Shown here one piece after another: positions 24,074-32,131 of a DNA stretch of 64,000 bases (its first letter is position 1; every line of letters starts with the position of its first letter). A model generated the notes under the pieces. It had not been told where the DNA came from. It did not search any database and saw only the letters and a program-made list of their open reading frames with translations. The position numbers were made by a program, and so were the translations under genes. The stretch is from UBA5189 sp035631615. Its GTDB lineage: Bacteria; Chloroflexota; Limnocylindria; Limnocylindrales; CSP1-4. The stretch lies in NCBI GenBank assembly GCA_035631615.1, contig DASQIK010000065.1, positions 1-64,000 on the forward strand, written 5' to 3'.

Positions 24074-26104
24074 ATGAGCCACGAGATGAGCCCGAGCGAA
24101 GCCGCGCAACGACTCGGGACGACGACCCGGTCTGTGCAGCGGTGGATCAACCTCGGCCGGCTCCCGGCGCGCCGGGTCGGTGGTCGCTGGCGTGTCGCGT
24201 CTGACGCGTTAGACGCGTTCGCGGCATCCGGGCAGGTCGGCGCGACACCCCGCGCTCCCGAGGTCGATGTCGAGGTGCCTCGGCCGCGTCGCATCCGCCG
24301 GTTGTTCGTGGCGAATCGGGGCGAGATCGTCCGGCGCATCCGCCGCACGGGCGAGCGCCTCGGGATGACGGTGATCGAGCCGGCGACCGACGGCGCGGGG
24401 GCGGTCGATCTCCTCGATGTCCGCGCCGTCGTCGCAGCCGCGGTTTCGGCAGGGGCCGATGCCCTCCATCCCGGGTTCGGCTTCCTCGCCGAGAACGCCG
24501 CGTTCGCGGACGCCGTCGAGGCCGCCGGCATCGCCTGGATCGGCCCGCCGCCCGGTGCCATCCGAGCCATGGGCGACAAGGGCGCGGCCCGCCGGCTCGC
24601 CGCCGGTCTCGGCATCCCGATCGTCCCCGGCTACGACGGCGAGGACCAGTCGGACGAGGTACTCGCCGCGGCGGCCACCGAGATCGGCTATCCCCTGCTC
24701 GTGAAGCCGGCGGCGGGTGGCGGCGGCAAGGGGATGCGGACCGTGCGCCTCGCCGGCGAGCTCGAGTCGGCGATCGCCGGCGCCCGGCGGGAAGCCATCG
24801 CCTCGTTCGATGACGGCCGCCTGATCCTCGAGAAGCTGATCGAGGGACCGCGCCACGTCGAGGTCCAGGTGCTCTTCGATGGCGCCGGCGCCGGCGTTCA
24901 CCTCGGCGAGCGCGACTGCTCGACCCAGCGGCGCCATCAGAAGGTCCTCGAGGAGACGCCCTCGCCCGCGGTCACGCCCGCGATCCGGGCGCGCCTCACG
25001 AGCGCGGCCCTTCGGCTGGCCGCGGCAGTCGGCTATCGCAGCGCCGGGACGTGCGAGTTCCTGCTCGCCGACCGGGGCGAGGTGTTCTTCCTCGAGATGA
25101 ACACCCGGCTCCAGGTCGAGCACCCGGTGACGGAGGCGGTGACGGGCCTCGACCTCGTCGAGCAGCAGCTCCGCATCGCCGAGGACCACACGCTGTCCAT
25201 CGGCCAGCCGGCGATCGATCGCGCGCTCGCGAGCGGCGGCCATGCGGTCGAGGTCCGCTTGTACGCCGAGGACGCCGAGGACGACTTCCTGCCCGCGACG
25301 GGCCGGGTCCAGCGCCTGGTGTGGCCGACGGGCCCCGGGATCCGCGTCGACGCCGGGATCGACGAAGGCACCATCATCGGCTCCCGGTTCGACCCGATGC
25401 TCGCCAAGCTGATCGCCCACGGCGCGGATCGAGCGCAGGCCTTCGATCGGCTGACCGCCGCGCTCGATTCGACGCTCGTCCTCGGCCTGACGACGAACCT
25501 CCGGTTCCTGCGCTGGCTTGTCCGAGAGCCGGCGGTGCGCGACGGCCAGATGCGGATCGACACGCTCGCACGGATCTGGCCGCCGGACAGCTGGGCAGCT
25601 CGGACGAAGTCCCCGGAGGCGGCCTGGCAGGCGGCGGGGCGGGCACTCGCGGGCGCAGGCTGGCTCGGCGGCTGGCGGCTCAACGGCGCCCCGCGCGTTC
25701 GACTGGCGACCGAGGCCGAGGAGCGCACGATCGCGCTCGACGCGGGCGCGGCGCGGGCGGCCCAGGTCGTCGTCGCCGATGGGGTGGCCCACGTCGACGT
25801 GGCCGGCCGCAGCGTCCCGTTCCGGTTGGCCCCGGCGCCGGACGTCGACCGGGCTGTTCGAGCGGCGGCGGGCGCCCACGGCGGCGGGCCGGTCGAGGTC
25901 GTCGCGCCGATGCCCGGCTCGATCGTCGGGCTGCACGTCGCGGTGGGCCAGGCCGTCGATGCCGCGGACCCGATCGCCACGCTCGAGGCGATGAAGATGG
26001 AGCACGCCGTCGCCGCGCCGTTCGCCGGACGGATCGCCGAGCTCCGAGTGCGCGCCGGCGATCAGGTCGCGCGCGGCGACGTCCTCGCCGTCGTCGAGCC
26101 GTAG
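24074..26104 (+). CDS. Acyl-CoA carboxylase alpha subunit (biotin carboxylase-BCCP) with N-terminal MerR/excisionase-type HTH
   Basis: A 676-aa fusion. Residues about 5-52 form a MerR/excisionase-type helix-turn-helix (SPSEAAQRLGTTTRSVQRWI, then LGRLPARRVGGRWRV). Biotin carboxylase starts near 77 with LFVANRGEIVRRIRRTGERL and continues with an intact ATP-grasp: KPAAGGGGKGM, STQRRHQKVLEETPSP, and FLEMNTRLQVEHPVTE. The N-lobe segment that normally follows AVYSDAD (about 20-25 residues) is missing. A BCCP domain closes the protein, with the biotinylation motif EAMKMEH (K641). It should pair with the carboxyltransferase at 18904. Whether the HTH binds DNA is untested. Confidence 0.85.
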   Translation: MSHEMSPSEAAQRLGTTTRSVQRWINLGRLPARRVGGRWRVASDALDAFAASGQVGATPRAPEVDVEVPRPRRIRRLFVANRGEIVRRIRRTGERLGMTVIEPATDGAGAVDLLDVRAVVAAAVSAGADALHPGFGFLAENAAFADAVEAAGIAWIGPPPGAIRAMGDKGAARRLAAGLGIPIVPGYDGEDQSDEVLAAAATEIGYPLLVKPAAGGGGKGMRTVRLAGELESAIAGARREAIASFDDGRLILEKLIEGPRHVEVQVLFDGAGAGVHLGERDCSTQRRHQKVLEETPSPAVTPAIRARLTSAALRLAAAVGYRSAGTCEFLLADRGEVFFLEMNTRLQVEHPVTEAVTGLDLVEQQLRIAEDHTLSIGQPAIDRALASGGHAVEVRLYAEDAEDDFLPATGRVQRLVWPTGPGIRVDAGIDEGTIIGSRFDPMLAKLIAHGADRAQAFDRLTAALDSTLVLGLTTNLRFLRWLVREPAVRDGQMRIDTLARIWPPDSWAARTKSPEAAWQAAGRALAGAGWLGGWRLNGAPRVRLATEAEERTIALDAGAARAAQVVVADGVAHVDVAGRSVPFRLAPAPDVDRAVRAAAGAHGGGPVEVVAPMPGSIVGLHVAVGQAVDAADPIATLEAMKMEHAVAAPFAGRIAELRVRAGDQVARGDVLAVVEP

Positions 26105-26119
26105 GTCGGGCCGGAGCGG

Positions 26120-26125
26120 TACGCT
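26120..26125 (+). promoter_or_regulatory. -10 element (TACGCT), leaderless
   Basis: TACGCT ends 6 nt before GTG 26132, supporting the small gene there as real. Confidence 0.5.
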
Positions 26126-26131
26126 CTCGAC

Positions 26132-26350
26132 GTGACGAAGCAAGGCGAAGCCCGGGCGGAGGCCAGGGCAGATGCGACCCCGCTCCCGGAGGATCGTGCG
26201 TCGCTGCTCGCGCTCCATCGAGCCGCCCGCCAGCGGCGTGACGCGGCGCCGCGGCTGAGCGAGGCGCGCGCCGAGGCCGCATTCGAGATCGAGCGGATCG
26301 AGATCCAGATCGCCCGGATCGAGCGGGCGATGGACCCGCCGCTCGTCTGA
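26132..26350 (+). CDS. Small charged helical protein, function unknown
   Basis: A 72-aa protein rich in Arg, Glu and Ala, with a C-terminal segment (about 45-68, RAEAAFEIERIEIQIARIER) that has heptad-like hydrophobic spacing and could form a short coiled coil. Its own leaderless TACGCT promoter 6 nt before the GTG supports it. It lies between the biotin carboxylase and HMG-CoA lyase genes. No family is recognised. Confidence 0.5.
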   Translation: MTKQGEARAEARADATPLPEDRASLLALHRAARQRRDAAPRLSEARAEAAFEIERIEIQIARIERAMDPPLV

Positions 26351-26367
26351 GGACACCCGAATCCCCG

Positions 26368-27303
26368 GTGGGCGATCGCGTTCGGATCTACGAGGTCGGA
26401 CCGCGCGACGGGCTCCAGAACGAGGCCACGGCGATCCCGCTCGAGACGAAGCTGGGGTTCATCGGTCGCCTCGCGGCCGCCGGCCTGCGGGACATCGAGG
26501 CGACGAGCTTCGTGTCGCCGAAGGCCATTCCCCAGCTGGCGGATGCCGACGCTCTGGTCCCACGGCTGCCGCACGCTCCCGCCGGGAGCGCGTCCGTCAG
26601 GTACCCGGTCCTTGTCCCCAATGAGCGCGGCATGGCCCGTGCGGAGGCGGCCGGCGCGACGGCGCTCGCCGTCTTCACCGCGGCCACCGACGCGTTCACG
26701 GAGCGCAACATCGGGATGACGATCGAGGAGTCGCTCGCCGCCTTCGAGCCGGTGCTCCGGCGCGCGGCCGACCTCGGCTGGTGGCGCCGCGGCTACGTCT
26801 CGACCGCGTTCGGCTGCCCGTACACGGGCGCCGTCGATCCGCACCGGGCGGTCGCCGTCGCGGTGCGCCTCCTGGAGCTCGGCGTCGACGAGGTCTGCTT
26901 CGGCGACACGATCGGCGTGGGGGTCCCGGACCAGGTCCGGGCGCTGACCGATGCCGCCACGGGAGCGGGAATCGAGCTGCGCCAGATGGCGTACCACTTC
27001 CACGACACACGGGGCACGGCGCTCGCCAACGTCGTCGCCGGGCTCGACGCGGGGGTTCGCTGCTTCGACAGCTCGACCGGCGGCACGGGCGGCTGTCCCT
27101 ACGCTCCCGGCGCTGCCGGCAATCTCGCGACCGAGGACCTCGTCTACCTGCTCGACGCGTCCGGCTTCGAGCACGGCGTCGACCTCGTCGGCGTTCTCGA
27201 CGCGGCGCGCTTCATCGCGGCGGCGCTGGGCAAGCCCCTGTCGTCGAAGGTCGGGCAGGCCGGGGGCTGGGATGCGGCAACCGGCGCGCCGATCGGCCGC
27301 TGA
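26368..27303 (+). CDS. Hydroxymethylglutaryl-CoA lyase
   Basis: A 311-aa DRE-TIM metallolyase that cleaves HMG-CoA to acetyl-CoA and acetoacetate, the last step of leucine catabolism. Visible features are IYEVGPRDGLQNEATAIPLE at the N-terminus, metal-binding HFHDTRGTALANV, and the catalytic-Cys loop GGTGGCPYAPGAAGN with the Cys in GGCPYA. The GTG at 26368 has no promoter hexamer at the usual place and follows the small protein gene by 17 bp, so it may be co-transcribed with it. Confidence 0.9.
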   Translation: MGDRVRIYEVGPRDGLQNEATAIPLETKLGFIGRLAAAGLRDIEATSFVSPKAIPQLADADALVPRLPHAPAGSASVRYPVLVPNERGMARAEAAGATALAVFTAATDAFTERNIGMTIEESLAAFEPVLRRAADLGWWRRGYVSTAFGCPYTGAVDPHRAVAVAVRLLELGVDEVCFGDTIGVGVPDQVRALTDAATGAGIELRQMAYHFHDTRGTALANVVAGLDAGVRCFDSSTGGTGGCPYAPGAAGNLATEDLVYLLDASGFEHGVDLVGVLDAARFIAAALGKPLSSKVGQAGGWDAATGAPIGR

Positions 27304-27313
27304 AGTTTTGGCA

Positions 27314-27319
27314 TAGCAT
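27314..27319 (+). promoter_or_regulatory. -10 element (TAGCAT) of the HNH gene
   Basis: TAGCAT ends 9 nt before the ATG at 27329, so the leader would be at most a few bases. Confidence 0.45.
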
Positions 27320-27328
27320 CCGCCCACG

Positions 27329-27844
27329 ATGAACGGCGTCGTGCTCGTGCTGAACCAGGATTACGAACCGCTGAACGTGACGAACCTCCCGCGGGCGTTC
27401 CGGCTCGTGTTCGGCGCGAAGGCCGAGGTCCTCGAGTACGACCACCAGGTCATCCGGACCGTGCGCCAGGAGTTCCACGCGCCGTCGGTCATCCGGCTCC
27501 AGCATCGAGTCCACCGGCCGCGGCCGCGGGTCAAGCTCACCCGCCGCGAGGTCTTCGCCCGAGACCGGCACACCTGCCAGTACTGCGGCCGCGTGGCGTC
27601 GGACATGACGCTCGACCACATCCTGCCGCGCCACCGGGGCGGATCGCACACCTGGGACAACCTCGTCGCTGCGTGCAAGCCGTGCAACCACCGGAAGGGC
27701 GGCAAGACCCCCGAGGAAGCCCGCGTCCGCCTGCTCCGGCCGCCGTTCGAGCCGCGCAGCGACCTGTACTCCCTGTTCACGCCATACCTCGCCGACGAGC
27801 GCAACGAGGCCTGGCGCAGCTACCTGTTCCTGGGCCGGAACTAG
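27329..27844 (+). CDS. HNH endonuclease family protein
   Basis: A 171-aa protein of the common free-standing HNH type. The nuclease core at about residues 70-130 has CQYCG, the metal-binding LDHILPRHRGG and a second zinc knuckle CKPCNHRKGGKTPEEA. The N-terminal 60 residues (VLVLNQDYEPLNVTNLPRAF) are the conserved lead of this family, widespread in cyanobacteria, Chloroflexi and Actinobacteria. The biological role of this subfamily is not established. It stands alone between the HMG-CoA lyase and the CCA enzyme. Confidence 0.88.
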   Translation: MNGVVLVLNQDYEPLNVTNLPRAFRLVFGAKAEVLEYDHQVIRTVRQEFHAPSVIRLQHRVHRPRPRVKLTRREVFARDRHTCQYCGRVASDMTLDHILPRHRGGSHTWDNLVAACKPCNHRKGGKTPEEARVRLLRPPFEPRSDLYSLFTPYLADERNEAWRSYLFLGRN

Positions 27845-27897
27845 GCGGCTCATCGCGGCGGGCGCTCGCGGTCGGACGACCGTGGCACCCTGCACCC

Positions 27898-29256
27898 ATG
27901 ACGGTTCGGATCGAGCCACCGGCGGCCGTGGTCGCGCTGATGGATCGCCTGTGGGCGCGCGGCCATGCCGCGTACGTCGTCGGCGGCTCGGTGCGCGATG
28001 TCATCATCGGGCGGACCCCTGAGGACTGGGATCTCGCGTCGGACGCCCTCCCCGACCAGCTCCTCGCCATGTTTCCCGGCGCGGAGTACGAGAACAAGTT
28101 CGGGACCGTCTCGGTTCGCGAGCAGGGTGAGGGCTACCAGATCACGACATTCCGAACCGACCACGACTACGCCGACTTCCGCCGTCCGCACCGGGTCGAG
28201 TTCGGAACCGACCTGCGACTCGATCTCGCGCGACGCGACTTCACGGCGAACGCGATCGCGTGGGGAGCGCCGGCTCCGGACGAGGGCGATCGGCCGGCTG
28301 CGGTCCTGGTCGACCCGCTCGACGGCGTCACGGACATCGAGGCCCGGACGCTCCGCGCCGTGGGCGAGCCCGCGGCCCGCTTCCGCGAGGACGCGCTGCG
28401 CATGGTTCGGGCCGTCCGTCTCGCGGCCGTGCTCGAGTTCACGATCGAGCCCGCCACGTTCGCGGCGATTCGCGCGAACGCGGCCCTGGCGGGTCATGTC
28501 TCCGGCGAGCGGCTCGCCGCGGAACTCCAGAAGCTGCTCCTCGCGGCCCGCCCGTCGATCGGCTTGCGGTTGATGGCCGAGTCCGGCCTGCTCGCGGTCG
28601 TGCTGCCCGAGCTCGAGGCACAACGCGGCGTGCCGCAGAACAAGGTCCCGGGTGAGGACCTGTTCGACCACACGCTGCGGACCGTCGATGCCACGCCAGC
28701 CGACCGGCCGGTCGTGCGCCTCGCCGCCCTCCTGCACGACATCGGCAAGCCGTCGACGATCGAGGACGGGCCGTTCCGCGGCCACGAGGTGGTCGGGGCC
28801 GACGTGGCGGCGACCCTGCTCGACCGGCTCCGCGTCCCGCGGACCGCCAGCGAGCGGGTCGTCCATCTCGTCCGCAACCACATGTTCACGTACGAACCGG
28901 ACTGGGGCGACGCCGGGGTGCGCCGGTTCATCCAGCGAACAGGCGCCGACTCGATCGACGACCTGTTCACGCTCCGAGCCGCCGACAACATCGGCAGCGG
29001 GCTCGACCCGGAGGCGCACGACCTCACCGGCCTGCGGGCGCGCGTGGCGGCGGAGCTCGCGTCCTCGGTCGTGCTCGATCGGTCGCGACTGGCGGTCCAC
29101 GGCGACGACCTGATGGCCGAGCTCGGCGTCCCGGCCGGCCCCCGGCTCGGGCGGATCCTCGACCGGCTTCTCGAGCTCGTGATCGCCGACCCGAGCCGCA
29201 ACGACCGCGCGACGCTGCTGCTCCTTGCCTCGTCGATGCTGGCGGACGAGCCGTGA
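27898..29256 (+). CDS. cca: CCA tRNA nucleotidyltransferase
   Basis: A 452-aa class II nucleotidyltransferase that adds or repairs the 3' CCA of tRNAs. The polymerase domain has VVGGSVRD and the metal-binding D43-x-D45 (EDWDLAS), then the template segment RRDFTANAIAW and GEPAARFREDALRMVRAVR. An HD-type C-terminal domain follows (LLHDIGKPSTIEDGPFRGHE), placing it with HD-containing CCA enzymes or poly(A)-polymerase-like proteins. Start at ATG 27898 follows CACCCT by 6 nt. The next gene overlaps its stop by 4 bp. Confidence 0.92.
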   Translation: MTVRIEPPAAVVALMDRLWARGHAAYVVGGSVRDVIIGRTPEDWDLASDALPDQLLAMFPGAEYENKFGTVSVREQGEGYQITTFRTDHDYADFRRPHRVEFGTDLRLDLARRDFTANAIAWGAPAPDEGDRPAAVLVDPLDGVTDIEARTLRAVGEPAARFREDALRMVRAVRLAAVLEFTIEPATFAAIRANAALAGHVSGERLAAELQKLLLAARPSIGLRLMAESGLLAVVLPELEAQRGVPQNKVPGEDLFDHTLRTVDATPADRPVVRLAALLHDIGKPSTIEDGPFRGHEVVGADVAATLLDRLRVPRTASERVVHLVRNHMFTYEPDWGDAGVRRFIQRTGADSIDDLFTLRAADNIGSGLDPEAHDLTGLRARVAAELASSVVLDRSRLAVHGDDLMAELGVPAGPRLGRILDRLLELVIADPSRNDRATLLLLASSMLADEP

Positions 29257-29621
29257 TCGAGCGGCTGCTCGCCGCCGAGTCGGCGCTGGCGAGCGATGAG
29301 CTCGACGCCGCGGAGCGCCAGTTCAACCTGGTGGCCGACGCGGACCCGCGGAACGCGATTGCGGTCGTCGGGCTGGCGCGGATCGCGGAGCGGCGTGGCG
29401 ACGGGTTCTCGGCCCGTGCGCTCGCCCTCCGCGCGCTCGACATCGATCCCGACGAGGCGGCCGCCGCGCGGCTGCTCCGCGACCTCGATCGCGAGCTCCT
29501 CGAGCCGGCGGCACCCGTGGCGGTGGTGCCGGCCCCAGCTGCGGCGCCGGCCGTGCCCTCGAGCCCCACGCGCGCGCCGTGGTGGCGCCGCTGGCTCGAC
29601 CGCCTGCGTGGTCGAGGCTGA
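29253..29621 (+). CDS. Short TPR-like protein
   Basis: A 122-aa protein starting at a GTG that overlaps the cca stop (GTGA). Residues 1-75 look like two TPR hairpins (ALASDELDAAERQFNLVADA and LARIAERRGDGFSARALALR). A Pro/Ala-rich linker follows, and the C-terminus is strongly basic and Trp-rich (WWRRWLDRLRGRG), which may contact membrane or nucleic acid. No partner is known, but coupling to cca suggests co-expression. Moderate confidence that it is a functional gene. Confidence 0.6.
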   Translation: MIERLLAAESALASDELDAAERQFNLVADADPRNAIAVVGLARIAERRGDGFSARALALRALDIDPDEAAAARLLRDLDRELLEPAAPVAVVPAPAAAPAVPSSPTRAPWWRRWLDRLRGRG

Positions 29622-29628
29622 CCCCGGC

Positions 29629-29634
29629 TACCCT
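29629..29634 (+). promoter_or_regulatory. -10 element (TACCCT) of galE, leaderless
   Basis: TACCCT ends 6 nt before the galE ATG, selecting that start. Confidence 0.5.
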
Positions 29635-29640
29635 GCGGCG

Positions 29641-30633
29641 ATGCGCATCCTCGTGACCGGCGGCGCCGGGTATGTCGGCTCGGTCTCCGTGGAGCTCCTC
29701 GTCGAGCGCGGCCACGAGGTCCTCGTGCTGGACAACCACGCGACCGGCGTCGGAACGGCGGACCTCGCGGGCGCGGAGCTGGTGGACGGCACGTATGGCG
29801 ATCGAGACGCCGTTCGAGCGCTGCTTGCCGACCGGGGCATCGAGGCCGTCCTCCACTGCGCGGCGCGCTCGGTGGTGCCCGAGTCGGTGCGCAACCCGGC
29901 CCTGTACTACGTGGAGAACGTCCAGGGCGGAATCGCGCTGCTCGAGGCGATGCGCCTCGCCGGCGTCAATCGCCTCGTGATCTCGTCCACGGCGGCCGTG
30001 TACGGGGAGCCCGACGAGGTGCCGATCCCGGAGGACGCGCCCCTCCGCCCGATCAACACCTACGGCGAGACGAAGCGCACGCTCGAGACGGCGGCGGGCT
30101 GGTACGCGTCCGCCTACGGCCTCCGGCCGGTGGCGCTGCGGTATTTCAACGTGGCCGGTGCGAGCGCGCGGAACGCCGAGCGCCACGACCCCGAGCCGCA
30201 CCTGATCCCGAACCTGCTGAAGGCGGTCCGCAACGGGCAGCCGTTCACGCTCACCGGCACCGACTACCCGACGCCCGACGGCACCACGATTCGCGACTAC
30301 CTCCACGTGCTCGACCTGGCCGATGCCCACCTGGCCGCGCTCGAGGCGACGGCACCCGGCGATCCGCGGACGGAGGGGTTGCTCGCGCTGAACCTCGGGA
30401 GCGGGCGCGGGTTCGGCGTTCGGGAGGTGATCGCCGAGGTCGAGCGCGTGCTCGGCCAGCGCCTCGAGGTCAGGGAGGGCCCGCGCCGAGGCGGCGATCC
30501 GCCGGCGCTCGTCGCGAAGATCGACCGGGCGCATGACGTCCTCGGCTGGACCCCGGCGCGCTCGACCCTCGAGGAGATGATCGGCTCGGCCTGGGCGATG
30601 GTTCCGGGCGGAGCAGCCGGCGGAGCCGCCTGA
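29641..30633 (+). CDS. galE: UDP-glucose 4-epimerase
   Basis: A 330-aa extended short-chain dehydrogenase. The NAD loop is GGAGYVG at residues 8-14, and the catalytic pair is Y141 and K145 (YGETK), with STAAVYGEP before it. The motifs PHLIPNLLKAV and TPDGTTIRDYLHVLDLADAH are typical of GalE, which interconverts UDP-glucose and UDP-galactose. It lies upstream of two glycosyltransferase genes and glycerate kinase; it may share substrates with them, but separate promoters suggest it is not in their operon. The last 15 residues are Gly/Ala-rich. Confidence 0.92.
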   Translation: MRILVTGGAGYVGSVSVELLVERGHEVLVLDNHATGVGTADLAGAELVDGTYGDRDAVRALLADRGIEAVLHCAARSVVPESVRNPALYYVENVQGGIALLEAMRLAGVNRLVISSTAAVYGEPDEVPIPEDAPLRPINTYGETKRTLETAAGWYASAYGLRPVALRYFNVAGASARNAERHDPEPHLIPNLLKAVRNGQPFTLTGTDYPTPDGTTIRDYLHVLDLADAHLAALEATAPGDPRTEGLLALNLGSGRGFGVREVIAEVERVLGQRLEVREGPRRGGDPPALVAKIDRAHDVLGWTPARSTLEEMIGSAWAMVPGGAAGGAA

Positions 30634-30754
30634 GGCTCAGGCCTCGCGATTCCAGATGGGCGCGGCCATCGGCCCGCGGCGCTCCGGCGGCGCCAGGACG
30701 TCGACCTCGCCCGAGCCATCCGGTCCCTCCGGGCCGGATCATAACGATCGGTGG

Positions 30755-30760
30755 TACGGT
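30755..30760 (+). promoter_or_regulatory. -10 element (TACGGT) of the glycosyltransferase gene, leaderless
   Basis: TACGGT ends 6 nt before GTG 30767, arguing for that start rather than the open frame extending 37 codons upstream. Confidence 0.5.
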
Positions 30761-30766
30761 GAGTTC

Positions 30767-32131
30767 GTGCCTCAGCCCGCGCTGACGCCGGCCATCCGAG
30801 AAGAGATTGCCCGTCTCGAGCGAGCGGACATCATGGTCGGCATCCCGAGCTTCAAGAACGCCGCGACGATCGGCTATGTCGTCCGGGCGGCTCAGGCCGG
30901 CCTCGTCCAGTACTTCCCCGACCTCCGGCCGGTCGTGGTGAACTCCGATGCGGGGTCGCCGGACGGGACCGGGCGGGTCGTGATCGAGACCGAGCCGCCC
31001 GACTACGTCGAGCGCATCCTCCTGGTCAGGCCCCGCAACAAGCTGGCACGCGTCACCCTCACCTATCCGGAGATCGACGGCACCGGCGGCAAGGGCGCCG
31101 CGCTGCGCACCATCTTCGAGATGGCGGCCGCACTCGAGGTCGAGGCGCTGGTGGTGGTCGACTCGGACCTGCGGAGCATCGCGCCCGAGTGGATCGAGCT
31201 CCTCGCCGGCCCGATCCTCAAGGGTGGCTATGACTTCGTCGCCCCGCTGTACGCGCGCCACAAGCACGACGGCACGATCACCAACTCGGTCACCTACCCG
31301 CTCACCCGTGCCCTCTACGGCCTCCGGGTCCGGCAACCGATCGGCGGCGACTTCGGCGTCTCGGGCGATCTCGTTCGGCACTACCTCGACGCGGGGCACT
31401 GGACGCCCGAGGTGTCGCGCTTTGGGATCGACATCTGGATGACGACGCTCGCGGAGACCGGCGGATTCGCCGTCTGCCAGGCCCGGCTCGGCGCGAAGAT
31501 CCACGACCCGAAGGACCCTGGCGCCGACCTCGGGCCGATGTTCCGGCAGGTGGTGACCACGATCCTGCGGCTCGCCGTCGCGAATGCCGACCGGTGGTCC
31601 TCGATCACGGGCAGCCACGACGTGCCGGCCTACGGCTTCGAGCGCGTCATCGATCCGCCGCCGCTCGAGGTGAACGTGCTGCGCCTCCTGTCCGAGTTCC
31701 ACGCCGCTGCACTGACCATGGGCGGCACCTGGGCCCGGATGCTGTCCGCCGACACCACGGCGGCCGTCCGGGGGCTCGCCGCGGAGGCGGGCGCCGTCGC
31801 GGACCACGTCCGGTCCATGCTCGAGACCGACGCGCCCGGGAGCGAGCGGCCGCGCACCGCCGAGATGTCCGCGGCTGCGGCGGGCTTCGCGTTCCCCGAT
31901 GCGGTCTGGGCGCGCGTGATCTACGACCTGGTCATCGCAGCGCGAGATCGGCCGGAAGACCTCGACGCCTTCGTGGCCGCGCTCGTCCCGGTCTACTTCG
32001 GGCGCGTGGCGAGCGCCGTCATCGAGAACCGCGACCTGTCGACCGATCGCGCCGAGGACAGCGTCGAGCGCCAGGCGCGCGAGTTCGAGCGGCTCAAGCC
32101 GTACCTCGTCAACCGCTGGGCGCGCGGCTGA
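30767..32131 (+). CDS. Glycosyltransferase related to mannosyl-/glucosylglycerate synthase (GT78/GT2-like)
   Basis: A 454-aa soluble GT-A enzyme. The DxD-like metal site is in VVVDSDLRSI, and the acceptor region has PIGGDFGVSGDLVRHYLD and RFGIDIWMTTLAETGGFAVC, parallel to the QPLGGELL and DWGIDTLYTF segments I recall for mannosylglycerate synthase of Rhodothermus. Length also agrees. It is therefore likely to make glucosyl- or mannosylglycerate from a nucleotide sugar and D-glycerate, a compatible solute. Which sugar is used cannot be told. The TGATG overlap joins it to the GT81 fusion gene, and glycerate kinase follows. Confidence 0.75.
   Translation: MPQPALTPAIREEIARLERADIMVGIPSFKNAATIGYVVRAAQAGLVQYFPDLRPVVVNSDAGSPDGTGRVVIETEPPDYVERILLVRPRNKLARVTLTYPEIDGTGGKGAALRTIFEMAAALEVEALVVVDSDLRSIAPEWIELLAGPILKGGYDFVAPLYARHKHDGTITNSVTYPLTRALYGLRVRQPIGGDFGVSGDLVRHYLDAGHWTPEVSRFGIDIWMTTLAETGGFAVCQARLGAKIHDPKDPGADLGPMFRQVVTTILRLAVANADRWSSITGSHDVPAYGFERVIDPPPLEVNVLRLLSEFHAAALTMGGTWARMLSADTTAAVRGLAAEAGAVADHVRSMLETDAPGSERPRTAEMSAAAAGFAFPDAVWARVIYDLVIAARDRPEDLDAFVAALVPVYFGRVASAVIENRDLSTDRAEDSVERQAREFERLKPYLVNRWARG

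Noticed and set aside
24209..26356. 715-codon frame antisense to the biotin carboxylase
   Set aside because: Low-complexity Arg/Asp-rich translation; the plus frame holds all biotin-carboxylase and BCCP motifs.
30656..30766. N-terminal 37-codon extension of the GT78-like gene
   Set aside because: Ser/Pro/Gly low-complexity, and the TACGGT hexamer places transcription start near GTG 30767.
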